17,246 nucleotides of DNA. It comes from Nanobdellota archaeon (GTDB lineage: Archaea; Nanobdellota; Nanobdellia; Woesearchaeales; GW2011-AR9). The stretch spans positions 1-17,246 of the forward strand of contig JAHJDQ010000134.1 of assembly GCA_018812355.1 (NCBI GenBank). Direction: 5' to 3'. Below, piece by piece: positions 1-5,904 of this stretch; position 1 is the first letter of the stretch, and every line of letters starts with the position of its first letter. The notes under the pieces are model-generated. The model was given only the letters and a program-made list of their open reading frames with translations, searched no databases and was not told where the DNA came from. Both the position numbers and the translations under genes were made by a program.

Positions 1-72
1 ACAAAAATTGTTGATTGTGTTGCCGTTAAGAATCCAGAAGATACATTAAAAAAATTAAGCCAATTACCATAA
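1..72 (+). CDS. C-terminal end of an unidentified protein (partial)
   Basis: Frame 1 is open from the first base of the window and ends with TAA at 70-72, giving 23 residues that end in KKLSQLP. The composition (charged, no membrane segment) fits the end of a soluble protein. The map promoter begins immediately after the stop. Nothing in this short tail identifies the family, and a chance open frame of this length is possible. Confidence 0.5.
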   Translation, partial: TKIVDCVAVKNPEDTLKKLSQLP

Positions 73-73
73 A

Positions 74-83
74 TTTAAAAATA
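74..83 (+). promoter_or_regulatory. TATA box for map (leaderless)
   Basis: TTTAAAAATA is centred about 26 nt upstream of the ATG at 104, so transcription is expected to start at or very near the start codon. No SD sequence precedes this ATG. Confidence 0.5.
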
Positions 84-103
84 AATTTTGTTTCTAATCA
101 CAA

Positions 104-991
104 ATGAACCAAAAAATCATCGACAAACATCTTCAAGCTGGTAAGATTGCTGCCGAAGCTTTACAATACGGAAAATCATTGATTAAAGAAAATGCTAAAG
201 TAATTGCAATTCTTGATCAAGTCGAAGCAAAAATTTTAGAATTGAAAGGAGAGATTGCTTTCCCTGCCCAAATTTCTTTAAATGAATTTGCGGCTCATTC
301 CTGTTCTGATTTAAATGATCAAACAATCTTAAAAGATCAAGTTGTGAAGTTAGATGTTGGTGTACACATCGATGGCTATATTGCTGATAACGCTTTAACC
401 GTCGACTTGTCTGGAAAATATACTGATTTAGTTAATGCTAGTCGAGATGCTTTAAATAACGCTTTAAAAATAATTAAACCTGGAATTTCTTTAAGTAAAA
501 TAGGAAAAGTAATCCAAGAAACAATTACAGCGGCTGGCTTTGCCCCGGTAAAAAATCTTTCTGGCCATGGTTTAGGCCACTATAATATCCACACACGTCC
601 TTCTGTCCCAAATTATGATAATGGGAATGAAAATATATTGAAAGAAGGAATGGTTATTGCAATTGAACCATTCGTCTCTACCGGAGCAGGTATGGTCCAA
701 GAAAGTTCTCCCGCAACAGTTTTTACTTTAATCAATGAATCTAATATTCGTGATCCGATTACGAGAAAAATTCTTTTTGAAATCAGAAAGTATAATGGCC
801 TGCCTTTTGCCAAACGTTGGTTAGAACGTAAATTTGGCACCCCTAAAACAAACTTCGCCTTAAGAACTTTAATTAGAAATGATTGTATTACTGAACACGC
901 TCCTTTATTCGACCAAAGAAGAGGGATTGTTTCTCAGGCAGAACATTCTGTTATTGTTAAGGATAAGCCGATAGTGTTTACTAGATTATAA
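104..991 (+). CDS. map: Methionine aminopeptidase, archaeal type 2
   Basis: This cytosolic metalloprotease removes the initiator methionine from nascent proteins. The 295-residue length is that of archaeal MetAP2. All the expected residues are visible: H65 (FAAHS), metal ligands D84 and D95 in KLDVGVHIDGYIADNA, H155 in the GHGLGHYNIH segment, E188 in AIEPF and E280 in QAEHSVIV. The insertion between the last two glutamates, about residues 215-270, is the helical subdomain that separates type 2 from type 1 enzymes. The ATG at 104 is chosen because a TATA box lies 26 nt upstream and the N-terminus aligns with the family. The gene stands alone on the plus strand; its last 6 nt overlap, tail to tail, the small membrane-protein ORF on the minus strand. 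Identification is firm. Confidence 0.95.
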   Translation: MNQKIIDKHLQAGKIAAEALQYGKSLIKENAKVIAILDQVEAKILELKGEIAFPAQISLNEFAAHSCSDLNDQTILKDQVVKLDVGVHIDGYIADNALTVDLSGKYTDLVNASRDALNNALKIIKPGISLSKIGKVIQETITAAGFAPVKNLSGHGLGHYNIHTRPSVPNYDNGNENILKEGMVIAIEPFVSTGAGMVQESSPATVFTLINESNIRDPITRKILFEIRKYNGLPFAKRWLERKFGTPKTNFALRTLIRNDCITEHAPLFDQRRGIVSQAEHSVIVKDKPIVFTRL

Positions 992-1153
992 TTCTTTCAA
1001 CTTCGGCAGTCCCCATTTCACAAAAATAAATGCCAAAATAAGAACACTCCAAAAAATAACCCAATTAATCATTACAAAAGCAAAAAATACTAAATTAAGA
1101 ATTAAAATGAATAGAACTAAATAACCAATTAACTTTATTTTTTTTGCATCCAT
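986..1153 (-). CDS. Small two-helix membrane protein overlapping the hisS 3' end
   Basis: This 55-codon frame starts with ATG (MDAKKIKLIGYL...) inside the last codons of hisS in another frame and ends with TAA at 986-988. It encodes two hydrophobic segments, about residues 8-28 and 31-45, with a KWGLPKLKEL tail. Lysines before the first helix and after the second suggest both ends face the cytoplasm. The 19-nt overlap with hisS on the same strand implies translational coupling downstream of hisS. The 3' end also overlaps the end of map on the other strand by 6 nt, so the ORF exactly fills the space between two genes. Function is unknown. Support is ORF integrity and membrane-protein composition only. 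Confidence 0.6.
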   Translation of the reverse strand: MDAKKIKLIGYLVLFILILNLVFFAFVMINWVIFWSVLILAFIFVKWGLPKLKEL

Positions 1154-2466
1154 TTGTCAATAACTTGTTTTACTGTCAATAACGATTCTGTACCAGTTTT
1201 CATATCCCGCAAGAGAACTTTCTTTTTCTGCAACTCTTTCTTACCAATAATTAAAACATTAGGAATCCCTAAAGCGTTCGCATACTGTAAATTCTTACTC
1301 ATTCCCTTTCCATTTAAATCGAAATCAGTCTTTATTCCAGCTCCACGCAATTTCTCAACAATCTCTAATGACTCTTTCGTCGTCTTAATTGGAATAACAT
1401 AAATTTGCGTCGGAGTTTTCTCCATAAATTCCTCTTTCTCCTTCAAAGCTTCCATCATCGGTACTAAACCGAACGATATTCCCACAGCCGGAACTTCACG
1501 ATTACCACCTAAAAACTGTCCAATCATCTGATCCCATCTACCCCCAGCTGCTAAAGAACTTTGCATCTTTCCTTTCGCTAAGAGGCTTTTCCTCTGGCGT
1601 CCCAAAGGCTTTGCCTTTGTGGATTTCAAAAAGACTTCACAAACCATCCCCGTATAATACGCTAAACCTCTTGCTAAAGAAACCTCAAACTTCGCTTTCT
1701 TCACACCCATCTTGCGTAAATAACCAAACAATTCTTCCAATTCTTTTATTCCTTCCAAACCTTCAGCATTCTTAACTTTAATTTTTAATTCTTTAAGGGT
1801 AATTCCTTCTTTAACAAAAGTAAAAATAGTTTTAATTTGTTTTGCATTAAACCCTTTTCCTTTTAATTCTTCAGATACTCCTCTCACCCCAATCTTATCT
1901 AACTTATCAATTGCAATAATTGCTTCTTCTTTTTTCTGGATTCCAGCTTGTTCCAAAATTCCGTTCAACAGTTTACGATTATTAACCAAAATCACAACAT
2001 CCAACTTCAATTTATTAAAAGCAGTTTGTAAAATTGAAATTAATTCGGCATCTGCTAATAATGAACTTGTCCCAATCGTATCGACATCACACTGCCAGAA
2101 CTGTCTTAATCTCCCTGCTTTAATTGGTCCGTCTCGAAACACTGAACCTATCTCATACCTTTTGAAAGGCATTTTCAAAGTAGGGTTCGTCGCAATGTAT
2201 CTCGCTAAAGGCACAGTTAAATCAAATCTTAAACCTAATTTCCTTTTCCCCTGATCTGTTAACTTAAATATTTCTTTCAAAGCATCAGAATCTTCCCCTG
2301 CCGCAAATTTCGCGGCTAAAGTTTCGTATCTTTCAATAATAGGTGTTTCTAATGGCGCAAATCCGTATGTTTCAAAAACTTCCTTCAGAGTACCAACTAC
2401 CTTATTCTGAATAATTTTTTCTTCAGGTACAACATCTTTTACACCTTTAGCAGTTTGCGGTTTCAT
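1135..2466 (-). CDS. hisS: Histidine--tRNA ligase
   Basis: This class II aminoacyl-tRNA synthetase charges tRNA-His. In its 443 residues are FDLTVPLARY (about 102-111), motif 2 FRDGPIKAGRLRQFWQCDVD (about 130-149), the histidine-specific LARGLAYYTG with its catalytic arginine, and GGRWD where GGRYD is usual. The C-terminal anticodon-binding domain begins near IYVIPI. Two oddities are visible. Motif 3 reads GISFGLVPMM, so the arginine usual after GL is absent. A basic stretch of about 20 residues (roughly KSTKAKPLGRQRKSLLAKGK), encoded by a double palindrome, sits between the histidine-A and -B motifs. A CTATATAAAC TATA box and GGAGG 9 nt before the ATG support the start. Two tRNA-His genes lie just upstream on the same strand. 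Confidence 0.96.
   Translation of the reverse strand: MKPQTAKGVKDVVPEEKIIQNKVVGTLKEVFETYGFAPLETPIIERYETLAAKFAAGEDSDALKEIFKLTDQGKRKLGLRFDLTVPLARYIATNPTLKMPFKRYEIGSVFRDGPIKAGRLRQFWQCDVDTIGTSSLLADAELISILQTAFNKLKLDVVILVNNRKLLNGILEQAGIQKKEEAIIAIDKLDKIGVRGVSEELKGKGFNAKQIKTIFTFVKEGITLKELKIKVKNAEGLEGIKELEELFGYLRKMGVKKAKFEVSLARGLAYYTGMVCEVFLKSTKAKPLGRQRKSLLAKGKMQSSLAAGGRWDQMIGQFLGGNREVPAVGISFGLVPMMEALKEKEEFMEKTPTQIYVIPIKTTKESLEIVEKLRGAGIKTDFDLNGKGMSKNLQYANALGIPNVLIIGKKELQKKKVLLRDMKTGTESLLTVKQVIDKWMQKK
1581..1619. repeat. Double palindrome inserted in hisS
   Basis: Two adjacent inverted repeats lie within hisS: AGAGG/CCTCT around a CTTTT loop (1581-1595), and CAAAGGC/GCCTTTG around TTT (1603-1619), separated by GGCGTCC. 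Both follow the same pattern on the minus strand, with an AGG arm, an A-rich loop and a GCCT arm. The frame is kept, and the encoded peptide is basic and low in complexity. In form this recalls protein-coding palindromic elements such as those of Rickettsia; that it is mobile here is inference. Confidence 0.5.
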
Positions 2467-2475
2467 TTTGTATAT

Positions 2476-2504
2476 CCTCCATGATTATTTCGTTGTTTAT
2501 ATAG
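2476..2504 (-). promoter_or_regulatory. hisS promoter and ribosome binding site
   Basis: On the minus strand, CTATATAAAC (2504-2495) is followed by GGAGG (2480-2476), 9 nt before the hisS ATG at 2466. The predicted transcription start is about 2474-2480, so the SD lies almost at the 5' end of the mRNA. Confidence 0.6.
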
Positions 2505-2552
2505 TTTTTTAATTTAAAAAAATAAAACTTTTTTATTTAATTTTATTTCTCA

Positions 2553-2756
2553 CTAGTAATCAGCTGGCATTGGATCATACAGACTTCGTGCCAATTTCAT
2601 TACTTCATCAGAACATTTCCCAGCAGCACATCCTTCATCCATTGTTCGAATAAAATAATAATCAGGCATCATTCCCCGAGTATCTTTTATATTCCTCCAA
2701 CTCTTACTCACTGTCTCTATATCTCCTTTTTCAAGAAGAGCAATCCATCCTTCCAA
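2553..2756 (-). CDS. Small protein of unknown function (3' part of a frameshifted gene)
   Basis: The open frame encodes 67 residues ending in SLYDPMPADY if the TTG at 2756 is used. The frame is open further upstream to 2850 and encodes a sensible sequence (VFTVGDIYLDLSKPLEGW), but no ATG or GTG occurs in it. A well-placed start lies in another frame: ATG at 2853 with GGAG 9 nt upstream. This suggests one gene of about 98 codons broken by a 1-nt change near 2790. The visible protein is soluble and acidic, with three Trp and two Cys in CAAGKC, and no family is recognised. It lies between tRNA-His1 and hisS on the same strand. The TTG start has no SD of its own, so separate translation is doubtful. 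Confidence 0.45.
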   Translation of the reverse strand: MEGWIALLEKGDIETVSKSWRNIKDTRGMMPDYYFIRTMDEGCAAGKCSDEVMKLARSLYDPMPADY

Positions 2757-2781
2757 AGGCTTAGATAAATCTAAGTAAATA

Positions 2782-2853
2782 TCACCAACAGTGAATACGA
2801 TCAGTGCCTTCTTGCACCTTAGCCCCCATTTGTTCTGTTTCTGTTTGTCTCAT
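2782..2853 (-). pseudogene. 5' part of the frameshifted small gene
   Basis: ATG at 2853 has GTGGAGAT upstream, with GGAG 9 nt before the start. The frame gives MRQTETEQMGAKVQEGTDRI, then HCW and TGA at 2784-2782. Omitting one base in the segment ATTCACTG would join it to the downstream frame at GDIYLDLSKP. Either the gene is broken, the assembly has an error, or frameshifting occurs. Sequence alone cannot separate these. Confidence 0.4.
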
Positions 2854-2892
2854 TTTCTTTTATCTCCACGCTTTAAGTCCGTATGACTTGAG

Positions 2893-2965
2893 GCCTGCAG
2901 GCGGGAATCGAACCCGCACCAGAAGGTCCACAACCTTCTATGCTAACCATTACACTACCGCAAGC
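2893..2965 (-). tRNA. tRNA-His (GUG), copy 1
   Basis: The minus strand folds as a full cloverleaf. The acceptor is CTTGCGG/CTGCAGG (with G-U pairs), the D arm GTGT/GCAT, the anticodon stem GAAGG/CCTTC with loop TTGTGGA (anticodon GTG), and the T arm GCGGG/CCCGC with loop TTCGATT. An extra G at 2965 (G-1) faces C73 at 2893, the identity pair read by HisRS. CCA is not encoded. No T tract follows, so the transcript may continue into the small gene and hisS. The gene differs strongly from copy 2 in its acceptor and anticodon stems. Confidence 0.93.
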
Positions 2966-3185
2966 ATGAATAGAAATTAATGTGAGAGTTTTCGCTCAAT
3001 CAATGATGTATAGAACTAATTAAAGTGTTTTTATTGTTTAAAATTATAAAGTAAAAACTAGAAAAAACTTTGCTAACAATGAATACAATCAACTCCTGTA
3101 TATCCCATATTAAACAGAAAACACAACAACTATTTAAACTTTTCTGTTTTGTTGTTACTAATTAATAACTATTATTGGGTTATAT
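2966..3185. other. Spacer between the two tRNA-His genes
   Basis: AT-rich with no credible ORF. It contains an inverted repeat, AAACAGAAAA/TTTTCTGTTT (about 3113-3157), flanking TATTTAAAC. On the minus strand it also holds a segment near 3073-3092 that resembles, with transitions only, the stretch near 2785-2804 downstream of tRNA copy 1. No clear TATA box for copy 1 could be chosen. Confidence 0.35.
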
Positions 3186-3191
3186 AAAAAA
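3186..3191 (-). terminator. Oligo-T terminator after tRNA-His copy 2
   Basis: Six T residues on the minus strand lie 1 nt after the mature tRNA 3' end, followed by TATA-rich sequence. This fits intrinsic oligo-T termination by archaeal RNA polymerase. Confidence 0.5.
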
Positions 3192-3192
3192 G

Positions 3193-3264
3193 GGCGGCTA
3201 CGGGGAATTGAACCCCGTCCTGAAGCTCCACAGGCTTCCATGCTACCACTACACCATAGCCACC
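3193..3264 (-). tRNA. tRNA-His (GUG), copy 2
   Basis: A second full cloverleaf on the minus strand: acceptor GTGGCTA/TAGCCGC, D arm GTGT/GCAT, anticodon stem GAAGC/GCTTC with loop CTGTGGA (anticodon GTG), T arm CGGGG/CCCCG with loop TTCAATT. G-1 at 3264 and C73 at 3193 again form the histidine identity pair. Its first 16 nt are also the last codons and stop of the LAGLIDADG gene. A TATA-like CATTTAAAAA about 30-40 nt upstream lies within that coding sequence. Confidence 0.93.
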
Positions 3265-4031
3265 GTAAACATCTCTTTCCACCTCCTGACTTTTTTTAAA
3301 TGTTTCGGACTGCTCCAGCCAATTTCATTTTCATAATGCTTTAATTGTGAATATCCATAAAGAATGACATGGCTCTCTGTTTTGTAATGATAAACTTTAG
3401 GAGAAAAACCTAACATTCTAAATATGTTGCCAAGATCATCAATTATCTGTTTTGATTTTTGAGTTATTGACAACCGAGGATAAAAATTACCCGTTCCATT
3501 CGTATCCATAAAATAGACTGAACCATCAGTGTCAAAGAATCCCCTGATAAAGCGACGAAGAATATCTTCATCATTCACCTTAATTATCTCTGGTAAACAT
3601 ATATCATCTTTCCGTCCTGGATTGATTCCTAATACACATACTTTGAATTCCCAAAGAGCTTTTGAATATATTTCAAAACCAATCGTATCACTATAATTTT
3701 TTAGTTTAACGTCAATATTGTAAAGCTGCTTATACATATGCCTAATATAGTCAACATAATACCATTTCTCATCCAATTTGTGGCCTTTAAGCCTATAATC
3801 ATATTTGCTTGCTGACAAGAACCCATCTCCTAAATGCATTCCCATCTCTTCTGCAAGAAGAGGAGTTAATTTAGAAGGCAATATTATACATTTTTTCTTA
3901 TCTTTATGACTGAAATTTATTTTGGAAGCGTCCAATACTAAGGAAGATTTTCTAAAGGTGATATTCTTATCTTTAATCTTAATCTTTGATTTTCCGTAAT
4001 TGCGTTGTTTAGGTTTTCTAATTGATTTCAT
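3249..4031 (-). CDS. LAGLIDADG-family homing-endonuclease-like protein
   Basis: A stand-alone protein of 260 residues with two LAGLIDADG-type motifs. The first is LLAEEMGMHLGDG, ending at D69, and the second FIRGFFDTDG, ending at D169, so one chain carries both catalytic acids. The N-terminal 50 residues are very basic, and IILPSKLTPLLAEE leads into the first motif. Known members cut DNA or act as maturases or regulators; which applies here is not visible. An in-frame ATG exists at 4055, but GGAGG at 4044-4040 lies 8 nt before the ATG at 4031, as in hisS and the thermosome, so 4031 is preferred. Its TAG stop lies inside tRNA-His copy 2. No intron or intein host gene is apparent beside it. Confidence 0.82.
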   Translation of the reverse strand: MKSIRKPKQRNYGKSKIKIKDKNITFRKSSLVLDASKINFSHKDKKKCIILPSKLTPLLAEEMGMHLGDGFLSASKYDYRLKGHKLDEKWYYVDYIRHMYKQLYNIDVKLKNYSDTIGFEIYSKALWEFKVCVLGINPGRKDDICLPEIIKVNDEDILRRFIRGFFDTDGSVYFMDTNGTGNFYPRLSITQKSKQIIDDLGNIFRMLGFSPKVYHYKTESHVILYGYSQLKHYENEIGWSSPKHLKKVRRWKEMFTVAMV

Positions 4032-4070
4032 TTCAATCACCTCCAATCTTTTCATAATTTTAAAGATTGG
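4032..4070 (-). promoter_or_regulatory. SD-sequestering hairpin before the LAGLIDADG gene
   Basis: CCAATCTTT (4043-4051 on the plus strand) and AAAGATTGG (4062-4070) form a perfect 9-bp inverted repeat with a 10-nt loop. On the mRNA the 3' arm runs into GGAGGTGA, so the first two bases of the SD are paired when the hairpin forms. An AAATTTAATG TATA-like box lies at 4114-4105. The hairpin may limit translation of the endonuclease. Confidence 0.45.
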
Positions 4071-4399
4071 AATTTTTTAGAAAAAGAGGTAGCCTAGCAG
4101 AACTCATTAAATTTCTTTGTGCTTTAGCAAAAGAATTTTATTAAGAGTTTTGCATCAGCTCTTTTTCATTTATGCTCATAGAATTAATAGTATATAAACT
4201 CTATCCAGACTTGTCGAGTGGGTGAGTGGGTATTTGATTAATCAAAAATATATACGCTTTTTTGTTACAACCTTGAAAATGCTCAGAAACAAAGTTTCTG
4301 GCACACAAAAAATCTTTGATTTTTCCGTGTTTTGCCGTTTCAGAACTTCTTTGTCGCAAATACTTCATACTTGGCATAACGAGTGTTATGCCAACTCAC
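4071..4399. other. Intergenic region with tandem hairpins
   Basis: No credible protein gene. A plus-strand TATA-like box (AGTATATAAACTC, about 4189-4201) would start an RNA near 4218. Downstream are three hairpins: CAGAAAC/GTTTCTG with an AAA loop (4284-4300), AAAAATC/GATTTTT with a TTT loop (4308-4324), and TTGGCATAAC/GTTATGCCAA with a GAGT loop (4371-4394). The region could encode a small RNA or be remains of an insertion. No SRP RNA, RNase P RNA or C/D-box signature was recognised. Confidence 0.35.
4371..4394. repeat. Perfect 10-bp hairpin after the lipid-enzyme gene
   Basis: TTGGCATAAC and GTTATGCCAA flank a 4-nt GAGT loop. It starts 5 nt beyond the TAG of the minus-strand gene ending at 4400. 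There is no T tract, so it is not a standard terminator, but it could stabilise the mRNA 3' end or belong to an RNA on the plus strand. Confidence 0.5.
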
Positions 4400-5872
4400 C
4401 TAAATCATTAACACTTTCTGCTTTCTTTTCACTGTTACCTTAACCCAATTACTATATCCTAAATACTCTCCGCCAGCCTGAATCGGGAAGGGTACTTCAC
4501 TCTTAATTAAAATAGTTTTACCATTAAAAACTAAAGAAGGCGCTTTATTAATCCCTAAAGTCGTTAACAATAATCCCCATAACCTGATTGGTTTGTTCCA
4601 GAACAAGGAATGAGGATTAACAGAAGCCACTCCATAAACTTTTCCGTCATGCGGAGGAATCTTTTTTGGAAAAGCCCGAATACCGTAACCATAATAAGGA
4701 ATCTTGCCAAAGCTAATGTTCATACAATTTTCCCAATTGTAATCCTTTCCATTAATCTTAACCTTAAACTCATAATCAGCCTTACCTTTAACCCAACCAC
4801 GCCAACTCGCTCCAATATAATCAAACATCCCGTGCTGTGTTCTTTCTTTCGCTAACCTGGGCACTTCTGAATCCGCTCCAATTGCCGCAAATAATGTTTG
4901 TCTTTTCCCTTTCTCCCATTCTAACTCTAACACATCTAACTCCATTTCTTGAAAAAGAAACCGAGAACGTAAGTACTCAAAACGGTTGCCTTTGTAAAAA
5001 TATGAATAAAAAGCATTTCCTGCTCCTAACGGGAAAAAACCTAAACTTTTTTTGTAAAAAGGCTGGTGATTTAAAGCACTTTCAAAAGAACCATCACCAC
5101 CAGCAATCACCACTTGCTCAAAATTTTGGATTTTATTAGTAATTCCAGAAAACATATTTTTTTTTCTTACAGATAAAAAAGAAATTTTCGCCTTCCGTTT
5201 TTTGACAAATTTATTTAGTAATCTTCTCCGATAAGCATCATGATAACCGCGCGATTTTTTATTTGCCAGAATAACCATCCTTTCATGTTTAATTTCACGG
5301 CCAACTTTAATCTTTTTTCTGATTCCTCGAATAACATTAATAAAATAATAAAACGTCGAGAAAATAGAATAAACTACTGCTAAGACAACAAACAATAAAA
5401 TTGCGAATTGGGTCAAAGCCATATAAAACGAATCAGTATAAGTATAGGTTAAAAAGTTCTCTAATAATAAAAAGAACAGAAAAGTATATTGAAATATATT
5501 TCTTGCTTTCCGGTAAGGATCATCTTTAATTTCCAAATCGTTCTTCGCAGCAATAAAACGATGAAAAGTAACTGATGAATCTCTCAAAAAGAAAATTGCT
5601 AAAGGAATCAACCAAAAATTATTTTTTAAAGAAAAAACCAATAATAAAACATAAATAATAATTTTGTCCGAAACCGGGTCTAAAAATGAGCCAAACTTAG
5701 TGATTTCATGCCTTCTTCTGGCAACATAACCATCTAAAACATCACTCAGAATAATCAGAAAGAACAATAATACAGCACTTAAAGAAGCCAAAGCTGTCTG
5801 CAAAGAAAATAAATAGATGATTACTGGTAATAAGAATAATCTTAAGAGAGTAATTATATTAGCAATGGTCAT
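4400..5872 (-). CDS. CDP-alcohol phosphatidyltransferase fused to a diacylglycerol-kinase-like domain
   Basis: A 490-residue two-domain lipid enzyme. Residues 1-180 are a membrane CDP-alcohol phosphatidyltransferase with the full metal-binding signature: D44, D47-G48, A51-R52, G61, D65 and D69 (DVLDGYVARR, then GSFLDPVSDK). Hydrophobic helices are at about 5-25, 30-43, 72-97, 125-142 and 150-180. Residues 195-490 resemble LCB5/YegS/DAGK kinases, with GGDGS (258-262) for the usual GGDGT and PLGAGNAF (281-288). The two halves may act in succession on a membrane lipid: transfer of a headgroup from a CDP-lipid, and phosphorylation of a lipid hydroxyl. Substrates are unknown. TTTAAATA at 5892-5899, 24 nt upstream, gives a leaderless start directly after the thermosome stop. 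Confidence 0.88.
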   Translation of the reverse strand: MTIANIITLLRLFLLPVIIYLFSLQTALASLSAVLLFFLIILSDVLDGYVARRRHEITKFGSFLDPVSDKIIIYVLLLVFSLKNNFWLIPLAIFFLRDSSVTFHRFIAAKNDLEIKDDPYRKARNIFQYTFLFFLLLENFLTYTYTDSFYMALTQFAILLFVVLAVVYSIFSTFYYFINVIRGIRKKIKVGREIKHERMVILANKKSRGYHDAYRRRLLNKFVKKRKAKISFLSVRKKNMFSGITNKIQNFEQVVIAGGDGSFESALNHQPFYKKSLGFFPLGAGNAFYSYFYKGNRFEYLRSRFLFQEMELDVLELEWEKGKRQTLFAAIGADSEVPRLAKERTQHGMFDYIGASWRGWVKGKADYEFKVKINGKDYNWENCMNISFGKIPYYGYGIRAFPKKIPPHDGKVYGVASVNPHSLFWNKPIRLWGLLLTTLGINKAPSLVFNGKTILIKSEVPFPIQAGGEYLGYSNWVKVTVKRKQKVLMI

Positions 5873-5891
5873 AAAGATAAGAAAATTAAAG

Positions 5892-5899
5892 TATTTAAA
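5892..5899 (-). promoter_or_regulatory. TATA box for the lipid-enzyme fusion gene
   Basis: On the minus strand TTTAAATA lies in the 32-nt gap after the thermosome stop, about 24 nt before the ATG at 5872. The gene can therefore be transcribed separately from the thermosome, and leaderless. Confidence 0.5.
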
Positions 5900-5904
5900 A
5901 GTCT

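Noticed and set aside
4189..4399. SRP RNA or RNase P RNA in the structured intergenic region
   Set aside because: None of the conserved core sequences of either RNA is visible.
4222..4443. Plus-strand ORF of 73 codons starting with GTG
   Set aside because: It has no family resemblance, runs through the hairpins and overlaps the 3' end of the lipid-enzyme gene on the other strand.
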